Assembly: GCF_007644035.1 (NCBI RefSeq)
Contig: NZ_VMTV02000791.1
Span: 124,001-188,000, forward strand
DNA: 64,000 bases
DNA from: Vogesella mureinivorans
GTDB lineage: Bacteria > Pseudomonadota > Gammaproteobacteria > Burkholderiales > Chromobacteriaceae
Direction of reading: 5' to 3'
In this document: positions 53,978 to 62,397 of the stretch, piece after piece
How positions within the stretch are numbered: the stretch's first letter is position 1
Layout: each line of letters begins with the position of its first letter
Translations under genes and position numbers: made by a program
The notes under the pieces: model-generated
Database searches by the model: none
What the model was told of the DNA's origin: nothing
Seen by the model: only the letters and a program-made list of their open reading frames with translations

Positions 53978-54919
53978 TCATGGCGTGTTTTTCTGGCTGG
54001 CTGCGCGCTTGTGGGCGGCGTACAGGTTGGCCACTGCAGCCGATGCCAAGCGCCCGGCAGCGTCGTCGGCGCGGCTGGTCAGCACGATAGGTACGCGTGC
54101 GCCCATTACGATACCGGCACTGGCGGCGGCCGCCAGGTAGGTTAGCTGCTTGGCCAGCATATTGCCGGACTCCAGGTCCGGCACCAGCAGGATATCCGGC
54201 TCGCCCGCCACATCCGACTCGATACCCTTAGTATCTGCTGCCGCGTGCGAAATCGCATTATCAAATGCCAGCGGGCCGTCCAGTACAGCGCCTTTTATCT
54301 GGCCGCGGTCGGCCATTTTGCACAGTGCGGCGGCGTCCAGCGTAGAGCGGATCTTGGGGTTGATGGTTTCCACGGCCGACAAAATCGCCACCTTGGGGCG
54401 TGCAATGCCCAGGGCGTGGCACAGGTCGATGGCGTTCTGGCAGATATCGCGCTTGGTGGTGAGGTCGGGCTCGATGTTGACGGCGGCATCGGTAATGAAC
54501 AGGTAGCGCGGGTAGCTTTCTACCTTCATTACAAACACATGGCTGATACGGCGGTCGGTACGGATACCCTTGACGCGGTCCAGCACCGCGCTCATGAATT
54601 CGTCGGTGTGCAGGCTGCCCTTCATCAGGCTGTCGGCAAACCCTTCGCGTACCAGCTCTACCGCGCGCTCGGCGGCGGCGTGGCTGTGTTCTGCGTCGAT
54701 GGTTTCAAAGCGGCCCAGGTCGATATCCATGCTGCTGGCCAGCTTGGCCAGCTTGGCGCGCGGCGCAATCAGGATGGGGGTGGCAATGCCGTGCTCGGCG
54801 GCTTCCACCGCGCCCAGCAGGGCTTCCGGGCTGCACGGGTGGGCCACGGCCATGGGGCGGGGGCCGTTGCTCTGGGCTTGTTCGATAATGTCGCTAAAGG
54901 CGTGGTCGTCACGGGTCAT
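53978..54919 (-). CDS. Phosphate acetyl/butyryltransferase
   Basis: A 313-residue phosphotransacylase of the short Pta/Ptb type, with no MaoC-like domain. It has ADSLMKGSLHTDEFMSAVL, RISHVFVMKVESYPRYLFITDAAVNIEPDL and LLVPDLESGNMLAKQLTYLAAAASAGIVMGARVPIVLTSRADD. The last block is the typical CoA/phosphate-binding C-terminus. It interconverts acyl-CoA and acyl phosphate and feeds ackA next door. AAGGA 8 bases before ATG 54919 fixes the start; the longer frame to 54988 is not supported. Acetyl versus butyryl preference cannot be read here. Confidence 0.9.
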   Translation of the reverse strand: MTRDDHAFSDIIEQAQSNGPRPMAVAHPCSPEALLGAVEAAEHGIATPILIAPRAKLAKLASSMDIDLGRFETIDAEHSHAAAERAVELVREGFADSLMKGSLHTDEFMSAVLDRVKGIRTDRRISHVFVMKVESYPRYLFITDAAVNIEPDLTTKRDICQNAIDLCHALGIARPKVAILSAVETINPKIRSTLDAAALCKMADRGQIKGAVLDGPLAFDNAISHAAADTKGIESDVAGEPDILLVPDLESGNMLAKQLTYLAAAASAGIVMGARVPIVLTSRADDAAGRLASAAVANLYAAHKRAASQKNTP

Positions 54920-55002
54920 GGCTGGGTTCCTTGGGCTGGGGGTAGGTGCCGCCATTGCCAACACCCGGCGCAGCAGGCGGCCTGCCACGCCGGGTAGCAG
55001 GC

Positions 55003-55779
55003 TTACGCCATGATGTTGAAGCCGCCATCCACGTAGGTGACCTCGCCGGTCAGGGCGCGGGCGGCGTCGGAGGCCAGGAAGGCGGCGGTCTGGCCGATGT
55101 CCTCAATGCTGACCAGGCGGTTTTGCGGTGCGCGCTCGATGGCGTCGTCGATCAGCTTGTCGAAGTGGGCAATACCGCTGGCCGCACGGGTTTTCAGCGG
55201 GCCGGGCGAGATGGTGTGCACGCGAATGCCCTTGCTGCCCAGCTCGTGCGCCATGTAGCGGGTGGTGCTTTCCAGCGCCGCTTTGACCGGCCCCATGATG
55301 TTGTAGTTTTCTACGACCTTGTCGGCACCGTAGTAGCTCATGGTCAGCAGGGCGCCACCGTTTACCATCAGTGGCTCGGCCAGGCGGGCCATTTCAATAA
55401 ACGAGTAGCACGATACGCGCATGGCTTGCAGGAAGCCGTCCTGGCTGCAGTCGGTCACGCGGCCGTGCAGGTCGTCCATCGGGCAGAAGGCAATGGAGTG
55501 CACCACGAAGTCCAGGCTGCCCCAGCTATCGCGGATGGCATCAAATACGGTGTCCAGCTGGCCGTCTTGCTGTACGTCCAGCGGCAGGATCAGGCGTGCA
55601 TCCAGCCCCTCGGCCAGCGGGCGCACAAAGCGCTCGGCCTTGTCGTTCAGGTAGGTAATGGCAATCTCGGCGCCCAGCTCGCGCATGACTTTGGCGCAGC
55701 CGTAGGCAATGCTGTGCTCGTTGGCTACGCCAACAATCAGGCCGCGTTTGCCGGCGAGCGGCAGGTGGGATGTGGTCAT
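55003..55779 (-). CDS. fabI: Enoyl-ACP reductase FabI
   Basis: A 258-residue short-chain dehydrogenase-type enoyl-ACP reductase, final step of the fatty acid elongation cycle. It has the FabI nucleotide motif GLIVGVANEHSIAYG, the catalytic Tyr159-x6-Lys166 (YNIMGPVK) with a preceding Tyr149, and the SPGPLKTRAASGI loop. ATG 55779 begins the family start; a longer frame upstream is ignored. It leads the operon with pta (83 bases) and ackA. The Ala-rich substrate loop does not tell triclosan sensitivity. Confidence 0.94.
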   Translation of the reverse strand: MTTSHLPLAGKRGLIVGVANEHSIAYGCAKVMRELGAEIAITYLNDKAERFVRPLAEGLDARLILPLDVQQDGQLDTVFDAIRDSWGSLDFVVHSIAFCPMDDLHGRVTDCSQDGFLQAMRVSCYSFIEMARLAEPLMVNGGALLTMSYYGADKVVENYNIMGPVKAALESTTRYMAHELGSKGIRVHTISPGPLKTRAASGIAHFDKLIDDAIERAPQNRLVSIEDIGQTAAFLASDAARALTGEVTYVDGGFNIMA

Positions 55780-55861
55780 TGCAAACTCCGGTTCGGATAA
55801 CGATGGAAGGTGGCGCGCCCCATGCTGCAGCGCGTATGTTGCGCTGCCATGAATCCGATTT

Positions 55862-55889
55862 TTGTATTGGCGTATCAGTCGGATATAAT
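55862..55889 (+). promoter_or_regulatory. Sigma-70 promoter of the fmdB-DUF502-aspS unit
   Basis: TTGTAT, 16 bases, TATAAT. The perfect -10 lies about 140 bases before fmdB, leaving a sizeable untranslated leader. Confidence 0.65.
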
Positions 55890-56027
55890 CACCCGTTTGT
55901 GCGGGTCCAGGCTTGCCGTTGTGTGCATCTGGCCCCATTATCATGAGCCTGTTTATTGCGATGCGATTTGATGCACTGCAATATTTACCTGATTATGTCA
56001 TCGTAGTTGTGGTTGGAGTGGTAAAAC

Positions 56028-56261
56028 ATGCCGATTTATGAATACCGTTGTGAAGCCTGTGGTGCACAGAAGGAACATCTGCAAAAAATGAGCGATGACC
56101 CGATTGCCCAGTGCCCGGCCTGTGGCAGCAACCAGTACAGCAAGCAGCTGTCTGCGGCGGGTTTCCAGCTCAAAGGCAATGGCTGGTATGTCACCGATTT
56201 CAAAAATGGCAGTGGCCCCGCCTGTGGCGGTGGTGGCTGCGGCAATGGCGGTAGCGCCTGA
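56028..56261 (+). CDS. FmdB family zinc-ribbon protein
   Basis: A 77-residue protein starting MPIYEYRCEACG, the FmdB signature. Its zinc ribbon has two CxxC knuckles (CEAC and CPAC). A glycine- and cysteine-rich tail follows (CGGGGCGNGG). FmdB was linked to formamidase regulation in Methylophilus, but the general function is unknown. It is 6 bases before the DUF502 gene and conserved upstream of aspS in many Betaproteobacteria. Confidence 0.93.
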   Translation: MPIYEYRCEACGAQKEHLQKMSDDPIAQCPACGSNQYSKQLSAAGFQLKGNGWYVTDFKNGSGPACGGGGCGNGGSA

Positions 56262-56267
56262 GGCCCT

Positions 56268-56921
56268 ATGAAACATATCAAGATGACCCTGCGTGGCTAC
56301 CTGGCTGCCGGTTTGCTGATCTGGCTGCCCATCGCGGTAACGCTATGGGTACTGAACCTGATCATCGGTACGCTGGACCAGACCATCAACCTGCTGCCAC
56401 GCATGTGGCGCCCGGAAAGCCTGTTCGGCTTTGATATCCCGGGGCTGGGCGTGGTGCTGGCTTTTGCCATTTTGCTGGGTACCGGCTTCATGGCGGCCAA
56501 CGTGCTGGGCCAGAAACTGCTGGACCTGTGGAACCTGATCCTTACCCGTACCCCGGTGGTCAGCACCATCTACAACAGCGTAAAACAAGTGTCAGACACG
56601 CTGCTGTCCGACTCTGGCCAGGCGTTTCGCAAGGCGCTGCTGGTACGCTTTCCGCATCAGGATGCCTGGACGGTAGCGTTCCAGACCGGCACCCCGGCCG
56701 GCCAGGTCAAACAACAGCTGGGCGAAGAGGATTTTGTCAGCGTGTACGTGCCGACAACCCCGAACCCTACCTCGGGCTACTTCATCATCGTGCACAAGCG
56801 CGACACGCGCGAGCTTGAGATGAGCGTGGACGAAGCCCTGAAATACGTGATTTCCATGGGCGTGGTTGCCCCGCCTGCGCCCGCCGACGTGCGCAAACAG
56901 GAAAGCGACGAACGAAATTGA
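56268..56921 (+). CDS. DUF502 inner-membrane protein
   Basis: A 217-residue protein with two N-terminal membrane helices ([24 protein letters not shown] and [20 protein letters not shown]) and the DUF502 motif [21 protein letters not shown], followed by a beta-rich cytoplasmic domain. Function unknown. It sits between fmdB and aspS, likely one transcript. Confidence 0.92.
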   Translation: MKHIKMTLRGYLAAGLLIWLPIAVTLWVLNLIIGTLDQTINLLPRMWRPESLFGFDIPGLGVVLAFAILLGTGFMAANVLGQKLLDLWNLILTRTPVVSTIYNSVKQVSDTLLSDSGQAFRKALLVRFPHQDAWTVAFQTGTPAGQVKQQLGEEDFVSVYVPTTPNPTSGYFIIVHKRDTRELEMSVDEALKYVISMGVVAPPAPADVRKQESDERN

Positions 56922-56925
56922 CAGG

Positions 56926-56945
56926 GTTGGCCGCATGCGGCCAAC
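56926..56945. repeat. Perfect 20-bp palindrome, opposite polarity
   Basis: GTTGGCCGCATGCGGCCAAC: two abutting 10-mers joined by their other ends than at 16001 and 46865. It lies in the DUF502-aspS intergenic gap. Confidence 0.95.
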
Positions 56946-57001
56946 CCGGCTTCGCTCCCTGTCTGGAAATCCATCAACGAATTCAACACAAAGGCATTGC
57001 A

Positions 57002-58795
57002 ATGCGTACCGATTATTGCGGACTTATCGACAAGAAATTTCTCGGCCAGACCGTTACCGTAAAAGGCTGGGCCCATCGTCGCCGTGACCACGGCGGTGTG
57101 ATCTTTATCGACCTGCGCGACCGTGAAGGTCTGGTGCAGGTGGTGATCGACCCGGATACCCCGGAAGCGTTCAAGACTGCCGATAGCGCCCGTAACGAAT
57201 TTGTGCTGTCCATTACCGGTATCGTGCGCGAGCGCCCGGCAGGCACCGCCAACAGCAAAATGATCTCCGGCGAGATCGAAATCCTGGCCAAGGACATCGA
57301 GATCCTGAACACCGCGGCTACCCCGCCGTTCCAGATCGACGACGAAAACCTGTCCGAAAACGTGCGCCTCACCAACCGCGTGATCGACCTGCGCCGCCCG
57401 GCCATGCAGAAAAACCTGCGCCTGCGCTACCGCGTGGCCATGGGTGTGCGTAACCACCTGGACAAGCAGGGCTTCATCGACATCGAAACCCCGATGCTGA
57501 CCCGCTCCACCCCGGAAGGCGCCCGCGACTACCTGGTACCGTCCCGCGTGCACCCGGGCGAATTCTTTGCCCTGCCGCAATCGCCACAGCTGTTCAAACA
57601 GCTGCTGATGGTGGCCGGCTTCGACCGCTACTACCAGATCACCAAATGCTTCCGTGACGAAGACCTGCGTGCCGACCGCCAGCCGGAATTCACCCAGATC
57701 GATATCGAGACTTCGTTCCTGAACGAAGACCAGATCATGGACATCACCGAAAACATGGCGCAGGAAATCTTCCGCGACGTGATGAACGTGGAGCTGGGCA
57801 AGTTCCCGCGCATGACCTACGGCGACGCCATGTTCTACTACGGCTCCGACAAGCCGGACCTGCGCGTAAGCCTGAAATTTACCGAGCTGACCGACGTCAT
57901 GAAGTCGGAAGAGTTCAAGGTATTCCGCGGCGCCGCCGACATGGCCAATGGCCGTGTAGTGGCCCTGCGCGTACCGAACGGCGCCACCCTGTCGCGTAAA
58001 GAGATCGACGACTACACCCAGTTCGTCGGCATCTACGGCGCCAAGGGTCTGGCCTACATCAAGGTTAACGACGTAACCCGCCTGAACGAAGAAGGCCTGC
58101 AGTCGCCTATCGTCAAGTTCCTGTCCGCCGCCGGCCTGCAAGCCATCATCGAGCGTACCGGTGCCCAGAACGGCGACATCATCTTCTTTGGCGCAGACAA
58201 GGCCAAAGTGGTGAACGAAGCCATCGGCGCGCTGCGTATCAAGATCGGCCACGAGCGTGGCGAGAAAGACGGCTACTTCGTGCGCGAATGGCGCCCGCTG
58301 TGGGTTGTGGACTTCCCGATGTTCGAGCACGACGAAGACGCCGACCGCTGGACCGCCTGCCACCACCCGTTCACCAGCCCGAAACCAGGCCACGAAGACC
58401 TGATGGACACCGACCCGGCCGCGTGCCTGGCCCGTGCCTACGACATGGTGCTGAACGGCTGGGAAATCGGCGGTGGCTCGGTGCGTATCCACCAGGCTGC
58501 GGTACAGGAAAAAGTGTTCGCCGCGCTGAAGATCAGCCCGGAAGAGCAGCAGAACAAGTTCGGCTTCCTGCTGGACAACCTGAAGTTCGGTGCCCCGCCA
58601 CACGGCGGCCTGGCCTTTGGTCTGGACCGTCTGGTGACCCTGATGGCCGGCGCCGAATCCATCCGCGACGTGATTGCCTTCCCGAAAACCCAGCGTGCAC
58701 AGTGTCTGCTGACCAATGCACCGAATGCGGTAGACGAGAAGCAGCTGCGCGAACTGAACCTGCGCCTGCGCCAGAAAGCCGAGCCAGCCGCCTAA
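57002..58795 (+). CDS. aspS: Aspartyl-tRNA synthetase, probably non-discriminating
   Basis: A 597-residue class II synthetase of the bacterial type: N-terminal OB fold ([23 protein letters not shown]), class II motif 1 to motif 3 ([36 protein letters not shown]), and the large GAD insertion domain. Position 30 is His (RRDHGG), where discriminating enzymes such as E. coli's have Leu. By the known rule this predicts it also charges tRNA-Asn, with GatCAB amidating afterwards, as in Neisseria. AAAGG lies upstream of ATG 57002; the frame extends upstream without homology. Confidence 0.96.
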   Translation: MRTDYCGLIDKKFLGQTVTVKGWAHRRRDHGGVIFIDLRDREGLVQVVIDPDTPEAFKTADSARNEFVLSITGIVRERPAGTANSKMISGEIEILAKDIEILNTAATPPFQIDDENLSENVRLTNRVIDLRRPAMQKNLRLRYRVAMGVRNHLDKQGFIDIETPMLTRSTPEGARDYLVPSRVHPGEFFALPQSPQLFKQLLMVAGFDRYYQITKCFRDEDLRADRQPEFTQIDIETSFLNEDQIMDITENMAQEIFRDVMNVELGKFPRMTYGDAMFYYGSDKPDLRVSLKFTELTDVMKSEEFKVFRGAADMANGRVVALRVPNGATLSRKEIDDYTQFVGIYGAKGLAYIKVNDVTRLNEEGLQSPIVKFLSAAGLQAIIERTGAQNGDIIFFGADKAKVVNEAIGALRIKIGHERGEKDGYFVREWRPLWVVDFPMFEHDEDADRWTACHHPFTSPKPGHEDLMDTDPAACLARAYDMVLNGWEIGGGSVRIHQAAVQEKVFAALKISPEEQQNKFGFLLDNLKFGAPPHGGLAFGLDRLVTLMAGAESIRDVIAFPKTQRAQCLLTNAPNAVDEKQLRELNLRLRQKAEPAA

Positions 58796-58824
58796 GGTTG
58801 GCCGCTCGCGGTATGTACGCAACA

Positions 58825-58852
58825 ACGGGCCCCTCGACGGGGCCCGTTTTTT
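58825..58852 (+). terminator. Terminator of aspS
   Basis: Stem ACGGGCCCC / GGGGCCCGT with a 5-base loop followed by TTTTT, 29 bases after the stop. Confidence 0.94.
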
Positions 58853-59040
58853 ATGTGGTGCCTACTTGATAAAAGGTCACGCTGGCGTCATTTAAGCGCT
58901 GTAGCGTAGCGGTCATTGCCATCTGCTATGGCTGGAATTGGCAATTTCAATTTGAGCCTGGCAAAGGCCTGCTTTATAACCGCCGCAGCAGCCGGGCAAA
59001 CCGGCCTTATTACGATAAATGTTTTCCCAAGGAGATCTTC

Positions 59041-59655
59041 ATGGCCGTACTCGTAGGCAAACAAGCCCCGTTTTTTGCTGGTGAAAAAACCTTCTCCGCC
59101 GTACTGGGCGATGGTCAGATCGTAGACAACTACGCTTTCCAGGAAGCTACCGCCGGCAAATACGCCGTGGTGTTCTTCTACCCGCTGGACTTCACTTTCG
59201 TGTGCCCGTCCGAGCTGATCGCTTTTGATCACCGTCTGGCCGAGTTCAAAGCCCGCAACGTGGAAGTGATCGGCGTGTCCATCGACAGCCAGTTCAGCCA
59301 CGCTGCATGGCGCAATACCCCGGTAGAAAAAGGCGGTATCGGCCAAGTGGGTTACACCCTGGTTGCCGACATCCAGCACGAACTGTGCAAGGCTTACGAT
59401 GTAGAAGCTGACGGTGGCGTGGCCTTCCGTGGTTCCTTCCTGATCGACAAAGCCGGTGTGGTACAGCACCAGGTGGTAAACAACCTGCCGCTGGGCCGCA
59501 ACGTGGACGAAATGCTGCGTATGGTTGATGCCCTGCAGTTCACCGAAGAGCACGGCGAAGTGTGCCCGGCTGGCTGGAACAAAGGCAAAAAAGGCATGAC
59601 CGCTAGCGCCGAAGGCGTAGCGTCCTACCTGGCCGAGAACGCCAAAGACCTGTAA
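59041..59655 (+). CDS. 2-Cys peroxiredoxin, AhpC/Prx1 type
   Basis: A 204-residue typical 2-Cys peroxiredoxin: peroxidatic Cys55 in DFTFVCPSE and resolving Cys175 in GEVCPAGW, with the C-terminal tail (NKGKKGMTASAEGVASYLAENAKDL) of the Prx1/AhpC class. It reduces hydrogen peroxide and organic peroxides. Strong AAGGAG site before the ATG; codons look well optimised, and no dispersed 10-mer falls in the gene. No ahpF or thioredoxin reductase gene is adjacent, so the electron donor lies elsewhere. The 188 bases between the aspS terminator and the gene show no operator I can name. Confidence 0.95.
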   Translation: MAVLVGKQAPFFAGEKTFSAVLGDGQIVDNYAFQEATAGKYAVVFFYPLDFTFVCPSELIAFDHRLAEFKARNVEVIGVSIDSQFSHAAWRNTPVEKGGIGQVGYTLVADIQHELCKAYDVEADGGVAFRGSFLIDKAGVVQHQVVNNLPLGRNVDEMLRMVDALQFTEEHGEVCPAGWNKGKKGMTASAEGVASYLAENAKDL

Positions 59656-59693
59656 TCCTGCCCCGCCAGCCGCCAGGTTGGCTGCAGGATGTC

Positions 59694-59719
59694 AAAAGCC
59701 CCGCGCAAGCGGGGCTTTT
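59694..59719 (+). terminator. Terminator of the peroxiredoxin gene
   Basis: Stem AAAAGCCCCGC / GCGGGGCTTTT with a GCAA loop. It also lies 19 bases beyond the stop of the convergent MFS gene. Confidence 0.94.
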
Positions 59720-59738
59720 TGCATGGCGGCGTGCCGTG

Positions 59739-60956
59739 TCAGCGTGCCAGCAGGCGCTGCAGCGGGCGGTGCTGGATCAGCACCGTGATAAGGGCCAGGG
59801 CTGCACAAGCCCACCACAGCATGGCGCCGCCGTACTGGCCGTAAAACCAGGTACCGGCTGCGGGTGCATACAGCGTGCGGCCACCCCAGCCGGCGCTGTA
59901 GATGCCCAGGTAGCGCCCGCGCTGGCGGCCTTCCGAGCACTGCATCGCCACGGTGGACCACGTGGGCGACAGCAACACCTCGCCCAGCGTCAGTACCACC
60001 ATGGCCAGAATCGGCCACACAATGTGGGTGCCCAGGTTCAGCAGCAGGTAGCTGCCGCCCAGCAACAGCACCGCCCCATGCGAACAACGCACAATGCCCC
60101 AGCGGTGGATGCGCCGCGCCACCCACACCTGCAGGCCCACCACCATCAGCCCGTTGAGGGTAAACAGGTAGCCGATCCACTGCGGCCCCAGCTGGTAGTG
60201 CTCGCGCAGGTACAGGCCCATGGTGCCGTACATCTGGTCGAATACCGCCACGATCAGCAATAAACCCAGCATGAAGCGCAGAAAGTCCGCATCGCGCCAC
60301 GGCGAGGCCTGGCCTTCGTCGGCCTGCTGGCTGGCGATATGCAGCGGCGCCGCGCCGCCCAGGCGGCGGTAGGCGGCCCACACCCACAGTGCGGCCAGCA
60401 GGCTGGCACAGCCCTGCGCCACGAATACCCAATGGTAGCCGTAGGCCGCCAGCAGGCCGCCGGTAATGCCGGCCAGCGAGGTACCCAGGTTAAACGACAT
60501 GCGGTACAGCCCCTGCGCCGTGGGGCGCTGCGCTGGCGAGCACGGCTCCAGCACCAGGCGCATATTGCAGGGGCGGAAGCTGCCGTCGGCCAGGCCGCTA
60601 GCCACCAGCAGCGGTACGTACACCCATACCGGCAGCGATAGCGCCAGGCTCAGGGTGAGCACGCCGCTGGCCAGCAGCAGCGCGGTAGCCAGGTGGCGGC
60701 TGTCGTAGCGGTCGGTCAGCGCGCCGCCCAGGTAGGAGCCGGCAAACATGCCCAGGCCGTAGCAGCTCATCAGCAGGCCGATCTGGGTGTAGGGCAGCTG
60801 GTAGCGTTCCAGGAAAAACAACGGCAGGAACAGCTTGGCAATGCCGCCCATGGTGTTGATCAGGGTGGCGGCGATCTGGATGTAGACAGATGCGGGCAAG
60901 CCGCGAAAAGGGGAAAGCAGTTTGCTCCCCAGGGTGGGGGCGAGTGCGGCCAACAT
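59739..60956 (-). CDS. Major facilitator superfamily transporter
   Basis: A 405-residue, 12-helix MFS permease. The motif-A loop is GGALTDRYDSRHLATALLLASG. The first helix begins after SVYIQIAATLINTMGGIAKLF. This pattern resembles the MdtH/YceL and sugar-efflux groups, but the substrate is unclear. ATG 60956 has AAGGA 6 bases upstream; the frame to 61040 has no support. A dispersed 10-mer (60945) overlaps the start codon itself. It is an isolated gene between convergent peroxiredoxin and tesA. Confidence 0.9.
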   Translation of the reverse strand: MLAALAPTLGSKLLSPFRGLPASVYIQIAATLINTMGGIAKLFLPLFFLERYQLPYTQIGLLMSCYGLGMFAGSYLGGALTDRYDSRHLATALLLASGVLTLSLALSLPVWVYVPLLVASGLADGSFRPCNMRLVLEPCSPAQRPTAQGLYRMSFNLGTSLAGITGGLLAAYGYHWVFVAQGCASLLAALWVWAAYRRLGGAAPLHIASQQADEGQASPWRDADFLRFMLGLLLIVAVFDQMYGTMGLYLREHYQLGPQWIGYLFTLNGLMVVGLQVWVARRIHRWGIVRCSHGAVLLLGGSYLLLNLGTHIVWPILAMVVLTLGEVLLSPTWSTVAMQCSEGRQRGRYLGIYSAGWGGRTLYAPAAGTWFYGQYGGAMLWWACAALALITVLIQHRPLQRLLAR

Positions 60957-61097
60957 GACGGTTCCTTGTGGGAGGGGAGGTGGGCCGGCAGCAAGGCCGG
61001 GCAGGCAATAGCGCCCACCCCAGCGTAACCGCATCGTCATGAAAATGGCAAAGCCTGGCCAGAAACGCTGCGTTCCTGGCAGAAAACAGCGGCAGGG

Positions 61098-61703
61098 TCA
61101 GGATTTCGGCAGCAAAGGCAGCAAGACAGGTAACACATTACCCAGCATCTGCCCCTGGGCGCTGGCAGCAGGGTGAATGCCGTCCGGCTGGAACTTGCCC
61201 AGGTCGCGCTCGAAGCCCTTCACCAGCAGGGGCACCAGTGGGGCCTTGCGCGCGCTGGCTACGTCGCGGAATACGGTCTGGAACTTGTTGCCGTACTCGG
61301 GGCCATAGTTCGGTGGCAGCGCCATGCCCACCAGCAGCACGCGGGTTTTTTGCGCTTGCGCCAGGCGTACCATCTGGTTCAGATTAGTCTGCATCTCGCC
61401 TAGCGGCAGGCCGCGCAGGCCGTCGTTACCGCCCAGCTCCAGTACCAGTACGTCCGGTTTGTGTTGCTGCAGCACACCCGGCAGGCGCGATAGCCCGCCA
61501 GCGGTGGTTTCACCGCTCAGGCTGGCATTGACAACCTGGTGCTGTGGCCCCAGTTTCTTTTGTAGCAAGCTCACCCAGCCCTGCGCCGGGTTCAGCCCGT
61601 AGGCGGCGGAAATACTGTCGCCGAACACCACAATTTTGCCGGCCTGAGCCAGCGGTGCGGCCAACAGGCAGGCCAACAACACATAGCGCTTGATCATCAA
61701 CAT
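61098..61703 (-). CDS. tesA: Arylesterase / lysophospholipase TesA-type SGNH hydrolase
   Basis: A 201-residue periplasmic SGNH hydrolase with a signal peptide (ending LAQAG), nucleophile Ser30 in VVFGDSISAAYG, GGND at 91-94 and catalytic Asp174/His177 in PDGIHP. It equals E. coli TesA (thioesterase I/protease I) in size and in its place beside ybbA. The ATG at 61703 lies head to head with the ybbA-like ATG at 61702; an in-frame ATG at 61697 is an alternative start. Confidence 0.93.
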   Translation of the reverse strand: MLMIKRYVLLACLLAAPLAQAGKIVVFGDSISAAYGLNPAQGWVSLLQKKLGPQHQVVNASLSGETTAGGLSRLPGVLQQHKPDVLVLELGGNDGLRGLPLGEMQTNLNQMVRLAQAQKTRVLLVGMALPPNYGPEYGNKFQTVFRDVASARKAPLVPLLVKGFERDLGKFQPDGIHPAASAQGQMLGNVLPVLLPLLPKS

Positions 61704-62397
61704 GACATCCTCTTCGGTAAACAGCGCGATTCTGCGCGCCCAGGCAGTGACCCGGCAAGTAAGCTACCACGGCCAGCAGCTGGCCATCCTGCACGATGCC
61801 AGCCTGGCGGTGGCCGCTGGCGAGAGTGTGGCCATTGTGGGCGCCAGCGGCAGTGGCAAATCCACCTTACTGGCGATTCTGGCAGGGCTGGACGCGGCAA
61901 GTTCCGGCGAAGTCTGGCTGGCCGGCCAGCCGCTCTCTGCGCTGGACGAAGACGGCCGCGCCCTGCTGCGCCGAGAGCAGGTGGGCTTTGTGTTCCAGAA
62001 CTTTCAGCTGATGCCGCAGTTCACCGCGCTGGAAAACGTGATGCTGCCGCTAGAGCTGGCTGGCCGTGCCGATGCGCGTAATGCTGCCGCCGCAATGTTG
62101 CAGCGCGTGGGCCTGGGCCACCGGCTGGACCACTACCCGCGCCACCTCTCTGGCGGTGAGCAGCAGCGCGTGGCGCTGGCGCGCGCCTTTGTGCTGCGCC
62201 CGGCGCTGCTGTTTGCCGACGAACCCACCGGCAACCTGGACCCGGCCACCGGCCAGCAGATCATCGAGCTGCTGTTCGAGCTGAACGCCGAAGCCGGCAC
62301 CGCGCTGGTGCTGGTAACGCACGACACCACGTTGGCCGCACGCTGCGCCGCCGTGTACCGCCTGAGCGCCGGCGTGCTGGCACGGGGTGAGGCATGA
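61702..62397 (+). CDS. ABC transporter ATPase, YbbA/LolD type
   Basis: A 231-residue ATPase with Walker A GASGSGKST, Q-loop FQNFQLMPQFTALENVMLPLEL, signature LSGGEQQRVALARAF, Walker B LLFADEPTGNLD and H-loop VTHD, matching the MacB/LolD/YbbA group that works with FtsX-type permeases. It overlaps the permease start by ATGA, so the two are coupled. There is no Shine-Dalgarno sequence before ATG 61702; a TTG at 61690 is also in frame. The layout tesA (divergent), ybbA, ybbP is as in E. coli. Confidence 0.93.
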   Translation: MTSSSVNSAILRAQAVTRQVSYHGQQLAILHDASLAVAAGESVAIVGASGSGKSTLLAILAGLDAASSGEVWLAGQPLSALDEDGRALLRREQVGFVFQNFQLMPQFTALENVMLPLELAGRADARNAAAAMLQRVGLGHRLDHYPRHLSGGEQQRVALARAFVLRPALLFADEPTGNLDPATGQQIIELLFELNAEAGTALVLVTHDTTLAARCAAVYRLSAGVLARGEA

